The notes: generated by a model from the letters alone, not told the origin. A stretch of DNA of 34,733 bases from Glomus cerebriforme (GCA_003550305.1 QKYT01000050.1:97009-131741); one strand, 5' to 3'. Shown: positions 12,561 to 23,216, counted from the stretch's first letter. Numbers and translations: made by a program.

Positions 12561-14654
12561 TATACTTAACATACAATATAAAAATGATAATGGTTAAAAC
12601 CGTCGCTTGGTCACATTGTTTCAATTCTTTGATGATCCCGAAATGCATTGTCTGGAAAATCATGATTTTTCTCTAGAAAAATCATTTTGCTCATTCATTC
12701 TATTTCAATAATTAATAAGACTAATAAGACTGTTTAGTAAAGCCACTTGAGCCTTGCTTAATAATCAGAAAATAAATTAATGAATTACTAACTTTCAAAG
12801 AAACTAGGAGCATATATACTGTACAATACCTTTCTCATTGTTTTTATACCAAGTAATGCATTTTTAAAATGCAATTAAAACATGGTTGAGAAGGAGGATC
12901 TTCATTTTATAGGCCAAATCTTGTGATGTTTGTTTCTTTTTTTTTTAAAAAAAAAATAACCCATTATTCCAATATTTTTATCTTATGATAGTTCTTTATA
13001 TTGATATTAATTCATTAACGAAAGTAAAGATTTTACTTTGAACTTTTTAAGTAATGTATATACATGACAATATTTATAATTTATTAATAAAATATGCGCC
13101 CTGCACTTAGTGCAGCCCTTTTATATATTATATATAAAAGCCATAAATGACATTTTGAACTCTTCTTGGTAAATTCTAGAGCGTGCAACTAATAGTCGTT
13201 TAAAGCGGGCCAAAATCAACTTCCTGTCCTTACCCTAAACCGGATGTTAAAGGCAGAATCTTTTGTACACTGTTGGAAGTATAGCTAGTATATAGTTGTG
13301 TCGCGTATGCTGCATTTTATTGGTTGATCATGACATATATATATATCGTATTGGACGGCATATTACGTTTTTATTTAGAAAGATTATTTTTTGAGGGTAA
13401 AATAAATTTAAGAATGAAAATAATTAGATGTTTTCATCGAAGATGAGCGATTATGATTATCTATAATTTAAAGAATTTTTTTTTGTGAATACTTATAATG
13501 AAAAAAGTTGCCCGATTCACTTAAACATGCAAATAAATAAAATAAATAGATAGTTAATTATACAATAAACAAAAGGAGAGGTTAAAAATCGTATGATCCG
13601 GTTAACATTTTTCTTGCACATGTTACTGTATTTACATAAAAGCAACTATTAGACAAGTCGATAAGTCGATCTGAACCGTTATTTTTGTCGTTGATCAATA
13701 ATAACCAAAGCCTAACTAATAATACTTTTACCGATATTTTTTTTAATTTTTTTTTTTTTATACTGATTGACACGTACTAATCCTAATATCAATGATAGTA
13801 ATATTATTATTGAACGGGGAAACTGTGCATTATCTTTTATTGGATTTAATGAAATTTTATATGAATTTTTCTTAATGAATTGATAATCTTAAATAATCTA
13901 ATACAAATATGGTAAAAGGTAATATTTAAAATTAAAAATCATAAATAGCTAAAATTTAAATTAAACAGTAATCTGAAACAAATATATAAATATGGTAATA
14001 GATAATTTTGTGATATATTTTGGTGTGATTTTGTTTGATTTATTTTTTATCAGAAAAAAAAAAATCGGAATTTTCAAAAATTTTTAAAAATTAAAGGAAA
14101 TTATTTTCTATTTTAATTCATCCTTTCCTCTTTTTGTAAAAAAAAAAAAAATTTTAATTCTATCTCTCCGGTGATTGAAGTCTGCGATCAAGGAAAATCC
14201 AAAGTAACATGAAAAGGTAATCGAAATTATATTGTTGGGTTGTTGAAGGATCAAGTTAGTGTTGACAATCCCCCAGCTAGTAAGAGGGATAGAATCAAAA
14301 AATTTATCAAAAGGTAATGGGTAATCCAGATAGGCGGATTTTATTTACTTTACTGCATGTATTTCCAGGATAAGACCCGAACTCATAATTTATTTTGTAT
14401 GACACAATGACACAACATTGTAGACATTGTATTAAAAAATTTGGTTTATCTGGTTTTGCATTATGCGTAATAATATACGTTACACATGTCAACGAATGCC
14501 GAAAGTTATGTATGTCGAGCCAAGATGTCATTACAAATCACGGGATTTTATGTTAGAACGTATTACGTCGAATAATCAACAAACAGTTCATTCTGTTCTT
14601 TTCTTTTCTTTATTAAATAATAAGTTGGTTGAAATTGCGTTATCCGCAAATTAC
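12561..14654. other. AT-rich intergenic region with palindromes
   Basis: No gene is supported. The region holds a 10T/10A palindrome (12937-12956), two adjacent hairpins (13101-13140) and a dispersed motif (13771-13793) that recurs at 19882. Open frames at 13582-13773, 14307-14531 and 14463-14675 overlap on opposite strands or run into the MITE and have no recognisable content. Confidence 0.5.
13101..13140. repeat. two adjacent palindromes
   Basis: CTGCAC-TTA-GTGCAG (13101-13115) is a perfect 6 bp stem with 3 nt loop. It is followed at 13118-13140 by a nearly perfect 23 nt palindrome that starts CTTTTATATA and ends TATATAAAAG. The first is unusually GC-rich for its surroundings. A stem-loop pair like this could be a transposon end or an RNA structure; no function can be assigned. 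Confidence 0.6.
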
Positions 14655-14987
14655 ACTACGCGCAGGGACCCGTAAAATTTTCGAAAGCAATTTTTCAAAA
14701 GAAATCAAAATTTTTTAAATTTTTCACAATTTTTTGTAACAAGTCACATATTAAAATAAATCACATGAGAACGTTATTATTGGTTCTAGACAGATATTAT
14801 CATGTGATTAACATTTGACGCTTTATATTCAGTTGGAAACCTGGAGTTCAAAATTCGAAACTCTTCATAACTCCAGCCAGAGTCACCTGACTCGAGCTTA
14901 ATTCTGGTCAAAATCGAAATAAATCGAAATTTTTTGCAGCTCAAATCGAAATTTTCATTTCAAATCATACGGGTTCCTGACTACGCG
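14655..14987. mobile_element. hAT-type MITE with 8 bp target-site duplication
   Basis: A 317 bp non-coding element (14663-14979) is bounded by 12 bp terminal inverted repeats: CAGGGACCCGTA on the left (14663-14674) and, read inward from the right end, CAGGAACCCGTA (14968-14979), 11 of 12 identical. It is flanked by a perfect 8 bp direct repeat, ACTACGCG, at 14655-14662 and 14980-14987. TIRs beginning CAGGG with an 8 bp target duplication are the hallmark of hAT transposons; length and lack of coding capacity make this a MITE. The perfect duplication suggests a fairly recent insertion. Internally it has repeated AAATCGAAAT-like and TCACATG motifs. Confidence 0.8.
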
Positions 14988-15281
14988 TCACATTTCTTTC
15001 ACGTGTCACTGCATATAAATCACGTGACATTTTTTTTTTTTTTGCCACGGATAAATTTTTCGATTATCAATACTTCCATCAAACTCAAAATTATACATAT
15101 ATAATATATTTTTATGAGGCATTATTGTCGATCTCCATGAGCTTATCGTCTTCCTCCTCTCTAATCTTTTCTTTACGAAAGTGAGATTTCTTTGGTAATA
15201 AAGGTCTACTGATTCCCTGATTCCGCAAGAAGAATTGGTTATGTACATTCATTTATAACTCAAAAATTCAGATATTGAAGA

Positions 15282-15733
15282 ATGACTAGATCAAATTTCA
15301 TCCATATTATCAGAGATAATAATAACAGGTAATTAATAATTGCTTGTTTACTTTTGTATTTAACTTACAATCTAATGAAGTTGATTTTTTTTTCAGTTAC
15401 GAATTAATTCATTTTAAAACACATAATGAAGCCACCATGTTTTATTATACAATGCGTGATCAAAGTTTTCTGGACCACTTGGTTTGTCTATTAAATTTAG
15501 CTCAATAAAAGAAATTTAAGAGCATTGAACTAGTTCAATATAAAATTGAAGAGTCTTGTCTAGAAATGGTACTTTTAATCTTTTGATCTTTAATTAATTT
15601 GTGTTATGTAAACTTATTATTAACGAATAATATTACTCAGGCGGTAGAAAATTTACCTTCAACGGTAAGTGAATCACTTCAAGCAGATTTTATACTTTCG
15701 TCAGGAAATCAATCAACTCAAGTAAATACTTAA
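15282..15733 (+). CDS. possible small spliced gene, unknown function (3 exons)
   Basis: This model is built from splice signals because each exon is short. Exons 15282-15328, 15397-15481 and 15641-15733 join to 225 nt, 74 aa (starting MTRSNFIHII, ending GNQSTQVNT). Intron 1 (68 nt) is convincing, with a GTAATT donor and a long T-run before CAG; intron 2 (159 nt) has a weaker GTTTGT donor and CTCAG acceptor. Phases fit at both junctions. If intron 2 is retained, translation stops after 52 residues. If the last donor-like site (GTAAAT at 15722) is used, the gene could continue. No signal peptide, membrane segment or known domain is visible. It may be a real small gene or the leftover 5' end of a larger one. 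Confidence 0.35.
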
Positions 15734-15818
15734 AAGCGGATAATAACAATAATGTAGAATTATCCTAGGCTCCCGTGATTTTAATTAAATATATTGAAAT
15801 TTTTTATAGGGATTAAAA

Positions 15819-15880
15819 AGGTAGTAGTTAGTGTGGTCCATTTGCTCGACCAACAAGAAGATCACCGGTTCAAGTGTAAA
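15819..15880 (+). repeat. tRNA-like relic (tRNA pseudogene or SINE head)
   Basis: TAGTTAGTGTGG (15825-15836) resembles a Pol III A box with one extra base, and GGTTCAAGTGT (15867-15877) matches a B box at 9 of 11 positions; they are 30 nt apart, as in tRNA genes. The sequence between them (AAGAAGATCACCGGTTCAA at its end) reads like a tRNA variable loop and T arm. No acceptor stem or good T stem can be folded, so it is not an intact tRNA. Confidence 0.35.
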
Positions 15881-16300
15881 ATACTATTAATTGGTTCTTC
15901 TATAAATGTGATCTGGGCCATCAGGATCTTACGAAATTTTATATACTAGCTTTTTTTGTTATTGAATAATGGATCAAGCACTAAGAGGATATTCGTCACA
16001 AATTAGCAGTAGATAGCAAATGATGATGATAAGTGTCTTTATTATGAATAAAGATAGAGCCGAAATTTGATTTTATAACAAACATAATTCTAATGTAATT
16101 TTTCTGCAGTAACACATCATAGGAACTTCCTTTGAGAATCATCGAAATTAATTTCTTCCGCACCAATAAAAGCGGGAGGGGTTGCATTACGCAAGAAAAA
16201 AAAATCAGTAAATTTATTCAAGGGACTGTATGCTTTATATGTTTTGATTTAATCACGTCATCCATTTATAGATGGAAATTCAAAGTAATTTGACCTTCAG

Positions 16301-16920
16301 ATTATTTCGCTTTACTCTTGGGTCAGTGATTTGCGTGGAAAATCTTACAATCTTGGCGTCATGTGGTATAATCTTCGTACTATTAGATGGCAACCCGCCA
16401 ATGATGTCCAAACACAGGTTCAAAATCATTTGGAACCAATTCTTTATGAGAGGTTTGAAAACACCAATGATAGTTTAGATAATATAGAAGAGGTGATAGA
16501 CGATGTTTTAAGCGGAATTAATTCTTGACAAGAAGTTTAGTGCCATCATTGGTACTTTAGAAGGGTTAGAAATCATAGAAGCGACTGCAGGTGCTATTTC
16601 TGAGCATCTCTATGAATTGAAGGAGAAGTACTCGGAACTTTGATGAGATCAAAATGTATCCGACCAAAAAATTCAACAAGGTTAATGCCGAGAACCATAA
16701 AAAACATGCTTGCATAATGTGACAAGTTTCTTAATATTGAAGGACGTCTGGATAGCAAACAATAATTTTATTAACAAATGTATCTCAATTTCATGAGAAA
16801 TTTAATAACATACTCAATCAAATGATGAAGTTCTTACCAACCGTAAAAAACTTGACCATATTTGAGAATCCTAGCCTTGTATATTCTAAATATTACGGCT
16901 CAAGTGACGAGGATAATTGA
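16301..16920 (+). pseudogene. decayed helical protein gene with several frameshifts
   Basis: Successive reading frames each give protein-like, Leu/Glu-rich helical sequence broken by stops: 16301-16528 (includes RGKSYNLGVMWYNLRTI and EEVIDDVLSG), a frame change near 16515 continuing to 16643 (LEGLEIIEATAGAISEHLYE), another to 16722 (ending HKKHACIM), and a fourth to 16920 (FHEKFNNILNQMMKFLP, ending GSSDEDN). A plausible acceptor (ACCTTCAG) precedes 16301, so the first segment may be an old internal exon. The pattern of good amino-acid composition across shifted frames is what a recently disabled gene leaves. I do not recognise the family; long amphipathic helices are all that can be said. A short-intron explanation for some breaks was not found. 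Confidence 0.5.
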
Positions 16921-18389
16921 ACCGCCATCACGCCTCAAGATTCAAATCTTATGCGATCACATATTAAATATAATTATACAGAATTTAGGAACTGCGAAGC
17001 ACTTTGAATTTTCTTTATTTAATGCAACATATGCATATATATTAAGGTAGTTATAGTTTTTGTATTAGATCATAAATAAAAGGGCTTTTATTTTTAACCG
17101 TATGATGCATTGATAATGTGCACGTGATTTATATTTTGCGTTCAAATAAGTGATCGTCATTCTGTTTTAAATACAATATGGCTTAACAGGCTAACAGGAC
17201 TTGAATAATACTAAAATAGGTATTAAACGGGGAAAGTTTGCTTAAAATAGTCCAAAATGACAAACAATTGTAAATTCTTTTAATATTACTCAAATATGCC
17301 AAATTAATGAAGTAAACATAAACTTTGAACCATTTCAGATTCACAATCTAGTCTAAGCCATTTATAGTTTATATAAAACTATATTTGATTCAAAATCATA
17401 AACAACTGTAAAAACATCTTTAAAAAGTTTTTTTTTTTTTGACAATGATCATCAAACTGTCAAATTTAGGCCGGTATTATAAATTTGGGCAGAATTAAGA
17501 AAATTATAATTTCACTGTAATACAAAAAATCACCCGTATAATCGTATATAATCATAATAATTCCAGCCATAGACCATAATTTCTGCCAGAATTATGAAAT
17601 CTAAAATCAAACCACATTTGGGATCTTGAGACTTTCATATCGAGATAATTAAAAGTTTATTGAAAGGTCAAATCTGAAGTTATATGATCCTTACTTTTTT
17701 ATAAAATATATTAATTTAAACTCATACATGTTTCAATTGCGACAGATTAATTGATAGTAATATAATATGAATTTTGCTATTATTTTTCTGAAATCAGAGA
17801 CATATATTCAATTCATCAATTAAAAACTAAACGAGTCAGTTACTGAATTTGAAATCTGAAAATTTAAAAATTTAAATTCCAAAGCAAAATTATTCGGCTA
17901 AACAATATATTCTGACCCATTACGTAAACCATTTGTAAACCGGTTATTCTGAACACAGCAAATTGGCCATTTATCTAAAACGGTAAAAACAATAACAAAT
18001 AATCTTTAAGATCATCATTTCATAAAATAGACTTAAAGAAACAAAAGAATTATCATTTTTGTGGACGTTATTTATTACTAATTATGATTGCAACGATTTT
18101 TTCCGGTTTATGCGCATTTATGATTACTGCGGTTAAATCCTGTTAGTCTGCAAAAATTACCACCTAAAATGCATGAATTTACATATTCTCATATGACAAT
18201 CTGCAAGGAAAAGCCTTAATTTGTCTTTATTCGTTAAAAAAAACACCTATACCTAAAACTATATAAATAAGTGGCGAAAAAAAAAAAATAAATAAATAAT
18301 TCCTCAATATACAATTTTTTTCCCTTCATGATTGGCAAAAATTGAGTAAATTTTTATTTTCTCTGAACAAATGTTATAAATTGTAAAAT
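16921..18389. other. intergenic region with repeat relic and promoter of the next gene
   Basis: No gene is supported. A relic at 17471-17516 (GGCCGGTATTATAAATTTGG... ending in CACTGTA) resembles the inverted-repeat element at 20580-20774 and could be a Tc1/mariner-type end. The last few hundred bases are the likely promoter of the gene at 18390. Confidence 0.45.
18262..18269 (+). promoter_or_regulatory. candidate TATA box for the 18390 gene
   Basis: TATAAATA lies about 120 nt upstream of the ATG at 18390 and is followed by a GC-containing GTGGCG, a reasonable distance for a fungal TATA element. AT-rich background makes chance occurrence likely. Confidence 0.35.
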
Positions 18390-19291
18390 ATGGCTGGTAC
18401 CACTATAGCATTTATGATTTGTTCAATTATTTACTCTCTAATAAAATTATTCACACGAAAATCATGTTGGAGTTCAGAATTGTTTTGTCGTTTTGTAAGT
18501 ATTTTATTTAAAATTGTAAGCGGAATGATCAAATTCTAATATATAAATTTATTTTCTCCTTTAGACAAAATGTGAAAGTGATAAGATAAAAGTCGTATAT
18601 AAATACAAAATACATAATGAGATTACTGGTTATGAAGTCTCAGAACATAATGAATTTTACTTACAAGCGGCTGTTGCATCAACTGATCAACAAGGTACTT
18701 ATACATTCTTTTGGGGTATTGTTTAAAAAAAAAAATGCAAATCGTTAACTTGAAATTTATGATTATTTTAAAGGGGATGAATGTATAACTACGAAAATTC
18801 CTAGTGTCTTTTGTGAAGATGATAATGAACTTGTTTGTAATTATGACGGAAGTGAAGAAGAGCTCATTAGTGACGACGATAATTCTTGTTCGGCTGAGGA
18901 TTTACAAACAGAAGAAGAGATCGACATATCACCTTTCGTTGTTAACTGTCCTGCAGATTTTGAAGCTAATAAATTCAAACCTTCCGTTAAAAAATACTTC
19001 TATTTCGTTGAAGTAGACGATCTAAAAATCAATAATAATTATGAAATCCATACCGATAAAAAAATAAAAAAACCTAAGAAACTTCCTTCCTCAAAGAAAA
19101 GTCCTCTGTTCGATTGGTGTAAGTATCTTTTAAATTTCTTACGTTATATCATGATTATTTATATATATATATATATATTTATTTAATTTATTGAAACAAT
19201 ATTTTTAGATGGGAAAGATATTAAAATTCGCCCATGTCCTGAACAATATAAAAAGCCATGGTGGACAAGGGTTGATCCATCGAAATATTAA
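18390..19291 (+). CDS. unknown protein with N-terminal hydrophobic segment (4 exons)
   Basis: Exons 18390-18494, 18565-18694, 18774-19118 and 19209-19291 join to 663 nt, 220 aa. Donors are GTAAGT, GTACTT and GTAAGT; acceptors TTTAG, AAAG and TTTAG; all phases agree. Residues about 5-22 (TIAFMICSIIYSLIKLF) form a hydrophobic signal or anchor followed by basic TRK, so the protein probably enters the secretory pathway or sits in a membrane. Then comes a charged domain with scattered Cys, an acidic stretch (GSEEELISDDDNS, about 100), a Lys-rich linker (KKIKKPKKLPSSKK, about 175-190) and a Trp-containing end (PWWTRVDPSKY). No known family is recognised; it may be lineage-specific. It is clearly spliced and intact. 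A poly(A) signal candidate lies at 19489. Confidence 0.8.
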
Positions 19292-20579
19292 AATCTAAAA
19301 ATCAAAACAAAAACGAGTGTATCATTTTCATCATTTTCGATCAAATATTCGTGTTAACGTGTTAAGGGTTTATTTTAATTCTTCACACAATTTTGTACAG
19401 TTTTATTCTATATATATATTTTTATCCTTACTAAAAAAAAATAAGTTTATTATTATATAATTCAAAAAATTTATATTTTCCGTTTATAAATAAAGTACTA
19501 TTAATCTGGGTGTAATTGCGTAAATTGGCGAATTTAAACTAAATATTTGACGTCTAAATCTAGCCGAAGTTTATCATTATACTGCATCATACATGTCAAA
19601 AAAAAAAAGAAAAAGAAAAAAATTTATTTATGAGATTTTGATTATAGCAAGCTAATGCTTTAAAGATCTAAACTAATAATTTTTTTTTAACCATTCTAAT
19701 TGTTCATTATTATTATGCTTTTGATGGCGTAAAATTTAGAATCTCATGATGTTTGATGTTACTAATTATTGGCTAGACTTTAATTACTAAATGCATAAAT
19801 CATAAAGAATTCTTACAAAGTACTGCACAGTATAAGCGGGATGTACCGATATTTCTGATCGACATTATTTTTACATTGGTACACGCACTAATCCTAATAT
19901 CCATACAATCACCAATAAAAATATTTCTTCCTCCTCCCCTTTCAATAATCAATATCAAAGTTTAAAAAATATTTTGATGCAAATCATTTTCTAATTAAAA
20001 AATCAGGTATTTTATGCAATGGAATAAAAGTGTAGAATTAAACAAGATATTTTTTATTACTTAATTTCTTAATTTGGATTTTCTAGTTTTAGTAATGAAT
20101 ACAACAATCTAGACCCTGAATTTTGTTGAGCAAACATCATTCTCACTTCCGTTAATGACCTTTGGTATGACCTTTAGTATTCATATTTCATATGAAAAAG
20201 GAAAGAAAATTTGCCACAAAAATCGGACTATTTCACAAAGTAAATCGACCAAAAAAATTATAAAAATTGTGGTGCACAAGCTAAAACCATAATTATGTTG
20301 GTTTTTAGTTACATATTACATGTTCATCGAATAAAAATTCTAAAGATCGGTATTTTTGTTTTTTAAGTTTTTTTTTTTTTTTTTGTAAACATCAATCATT
20401 GTATACAAACATGCAGGGACTGCACAACTGTCTCACGCCTGAAATGGTAATATCAGATAATATTAATTCCAAATATTATTCTCAATTTTGTCCAATGAAA
20501 ACTAAGCAATTTTCCAAGTTGTAAAATTTTACATTATGTCACGTGAAGAATGAAATTATCGTATTTGGGAAGGTAATGC
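19292..20579. other. intergenic region
   Basis: This holds the 3' end of the upstream gene and then AT-rich DNA with no supportable gene. The motif at 19882-19904 (CACGCACTAATCCTAATATC and a few more bases) is a near copy of one at 13771-13793. A CAGGGACTG sequence at about 20414 resembles a hAT end, but no partner was found. Confidence 0.5.
19489..19494 (+). promoter_or_regulatory. candidate poly(A) signal
   Basis: AATAAA about 200 nt downstream of the stop codon at 19289-19291, on the coding strand. Support is position only. Confidence 0.35.
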
Positions 20580-20774
20580 TGGCCAAAATGTCTTAAGGCA
20601 TTATAAACTTGGCCCAATCATGCAGGGCGGTTGGGACACACTATTCACGTTGTCACCTAATTGTCATAACTAATTTTATTAACCAAAGTTTTTTTATTAT
20701 TATCAAAATATATATTGTGCGTCACCAGCTTGACATTTGGGCCGATTTTATAACGCCTTAAGGAGATTTGGCCA
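20580..20774. mobile_element. inverted-repeat element, possibly Tc1/mariner-like MITE
   Basis: A 38 bp arm at 20580-20617 (starting TGGCCAAAATG, ending TTGGCCCAA) is the inverted partner of 20737-20774, 31 of 38 positions matching, with 119 bp between them. Outside the right arm the sequence runs GAATTAGTCATTCAACTG followed by TA, which read inward gives a CAGTTGAATGAC end after a TA, as in Tc1/mariner elements. The left outer flank is more diverged, so the exact left end is not resolved. No coding capacity. Confidence 0.6.
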
Positions 20775-20896
20775 GAATTAGTCATTCAACTGTAAGTTGA
20801 TGCAAATCGACATCTGACACTATATAATTTAATCACGTTAATCATGTTACAGTATTTGTGTAGTTAATCATATGAATTAAACTATTTACAGTATTT

Positions 20897-21529
20897 AAGT
20901 AAATCTGCTACTATCCCCGTTCTTTTTCAGCCTTTTTATCCCATCAAGGATTTTCGGCTGCTTTCTCTCAAAGACTTTTATGCTCTGCTGTGGATACTCT
21001 TCAAAGAAACTTTTACCACGAAACTTGGCTACCCCGTGCTATGTCGTCTCCCGATGACGAAGTTCTGATGTCACGTGTTCCCGTCGACGCTGCTCGGGCT
21101 TCAAGGATATCATCTCCATGTTCCGAAATTGTTATCTAAATCATTTTCATTAAGAACGTCCTGGATAAAACTTTTGGGCCAAGCGGTCCCTCTGATGGAT
21201 CTGACAGTTCGGAGGGTTAGGATACGGCTCTCCTTTAACTTATTTTAAGGGATTGGAGGGGATACTCTTTGGATGGTCGACCTGGTTGCTACCTCTCATT
21301 ACGAAGTGGTATATTGGCCATGTTCTTATATTTGGTTTATCGCGTAGGAATTTAGATTAGTTTTTTTACTTTTTAGATTTTTATTTATGTAAACTAGATA
21401 GGGACGAGATCCATTTATTTTGTTTAGGTTAGATCTTTTATTTTATTTTATTTTCTTTTTGTATTAATTGATTTATATCACTAAATAAAGTATGCTGTTA
21501 AATATAAAAAAAAAGTAAATCTGCTACTA
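20897..21529 (+). mobile_element. 5'-truncated LINE (non-LTR retrotransposon) with target-site duplication
   Basis: A 600 bp block of much higher GC than its surroundings is flanked by a perfect 17 bp direct repeat (AAGTAAATCTGCTACTA at 20897-20913 and 21513-21529). It ends in a poly(A) tract with an AATAAA signal about 20 nt upstream (21484-21489). This is the signature of target-primed reverse transcription. An open frame from 20915 to the TAA at 21137-21139 encodes about 74 residues (contains RNFYHETWLPRAM), which fits the C-terminal end of a LINE ORF2; about 370 bp of 3' UTR follow. A retrocopied host mRNA is the alternative. Confidence 0.8.
20915..21139 (+). pseudogene. C-terminal remnant of a LINE ORF
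   Basis: The reading frame has no stop from the insertion junction to the TAA at 21137-21139. Its composition (Ser, Arg, Trp and His-rich, balanced codons) differs from the surrounding AT-driven frames. Motifs visible are GFSAAFSQRLLCSAVDTL and RNFYHETWLPR. The reverse transcriptase and endonuclease domains are absent through 5' truncation, so the copy cannot move by itself. Confidence 0.55.
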
Positions 21530-22304
21530 GTGACCATTATCAGTAGGTGATGTTTAGCAAATTTCATTTATTTAATTATAATTTATTTAAAAACTGAATT
21601 ACCTTCAGTAGCATTGCAAATGTATCCTGTTAAGTTATTTGAAATTATTGCACAGGTCTTGCCCTTATGTTATAACACTGTTATAACATGATCTTGATTA
21701 TTTATACCAGCAGGTACTAACTGGCTATAATATGGAAATGATCTTTGTTATAGGAAGAGTTTGATACAGTGATACTTGAGAGGCAATCCTCTTTAACTAA
21801 GGTTATCTGAGATATTGTTTATTATCCCTTGAAATATATTGTATTTGAGTGTTTATGCGGTTTATAATGATTTATAGAAATTTTTATCAAGATTTACCTA
21901 TAGAAAAACATGATTCAACACATTTTAAGGTTGTTTATTACGTTAATTTTTTTATAAGATACGAATTAGGCTCCAAGAAAAAAAACTGTAGTGACACCAG
22001 ATCATGATCACACTTAAAAATAATACATATGATAATGACTATTTATTATACATGATTAATTTATTCTTATTAGCATTATTAGACCCATTATACGTCGTAT
22101 TCGTTATCTGCTAAATAAAATAAATTCAAGATTTTAATACCATCTCAATTAAGAAGATAAATACATGCATGCTTACCTGTTATACCAAGCAAATATTTTA
22201 ACTTAAACACAATAAAAAATGATAATACACGTTAATATATCTATGCAAAGTCAATCCACCATATAAAAGAACAATTTAATCCATAACACCACCTTACTAT
22301 TAAG
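21530..22304. other. AT-rich intergenic region
   Basis: I see no gene, RNA or clear repeat in these 775 bases. Confidence 0.5.
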
Positions 22305-22618
22305 CTAATGTCTCCATGTATCATTTCCTTCGAATGTAATTCCCGTAAGCCATGAATGGTTAACTGCTTTTCTCTTTTGTGACATCATTTCCCATCTTCG
22401 CAAAAGATGCTTCAACAAAGAATATAAGAATAAAATAAAAATAAATGTCTCATGAAGAATTTTAAATCTTAGAAGGTTTGATATGTAAATATTTTGAATT
22501 TTTTTGAGAGGTCCAATGTATATTTCGATTTTATTAAGCATTTCTTTTAATCCGTCCTCATATTTATATATAGTGACCATTTTAAGAGCATCTTTTTCTG
22601 CTAAGTATTGTTGTTATA
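22305..22618 (-). pseudogene. possible exon or gene fragment, unknown
   Basis: A minus-strand frame runs from about 22618 to the stop at 22305 and reads as plausible protein at both ends: QQYLAEKDALKMVTIYKYED and, near the C-terminus, KRKAVNHSWLTGITFEGND. The middle is Phe/Leu-rich and may be an unspliced or decayed stretch. An acceptor-like TACTTAG lies near the upstream end. No family recognised. Confidence 0.3.
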
Positions 22619-22791
22619 AACATTTCCTGATCGACCACTTTTCAACATATTGCCAAAGCTAAATTGATTATAGTCAGAGTTTTTCATATATCTGTAATTT
22701 AGTTTCTCTTGATTCAATAACATTAATAGCATTGCTTTTTAGACTTCTAATGCCAAGCACGAGAACTTATTGACGATTTATGCATTTATGC

Positions 22792-23019
22792 TTAGAATTT
22801 TTTTTTATTAGATGGATTTTTCTTAGATTTCTTATTGGGTAGAGATATTGAAATTGGAACATCCGGATCCTTATCATCACTATTAGTATCATTATCATCA
22901 TCATTTTCCTTATCAGTTTCAGTCAGTTCAGAGATTGCAGGAATTGCAGTCGGATATGTCGTAGATAATTTTTCAAAATAATGCATACATTTCTCGAATG
23001 AAGCTCGTGTATGCCCAAT
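22792..23019 (-). pseudogene. possible exon with acidic, low-complexity tail
   Basis: A minus-strand frame from about 23019, just after an acceptor-like CCTGTAG, encodes SIGHTRASFEKCMHYFEKL, then an acidic stretch (ETDKENDDDNDTNSDDKD) and a Lys/Ser/Asn tail ending NKKKF. It could be the last exon of a gene on this strand. An overlapping frame just upstream also looks protein-like (FGDESALCIFPVVSINWAY), which suggests a frameshift and decay. Unassigned. Confidence 0.3.
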
Positions 23020-23216
23020 TGATTGAAACTACAGGAAAAATACAAAGAGCACTTTCATCGCCAAATTTATGATACAAAACCATGTTTGAGCATGTGATGT
23101 AATCATATCATATCGTATGTCATTAACAACCAGAATTGTTTGTCAAGCATTCCGACATATGATTATCTTTTCAAATGAAATATATTATAATTCAGAGCTT
23201 TTATTGCTTCGTTTTA

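Noticed and set aside
20412..20422. CAGGGACTG as another hAT terminus
   Set aside because: No inverted partner or 8 bp duplication could be found within a reasonable distance.
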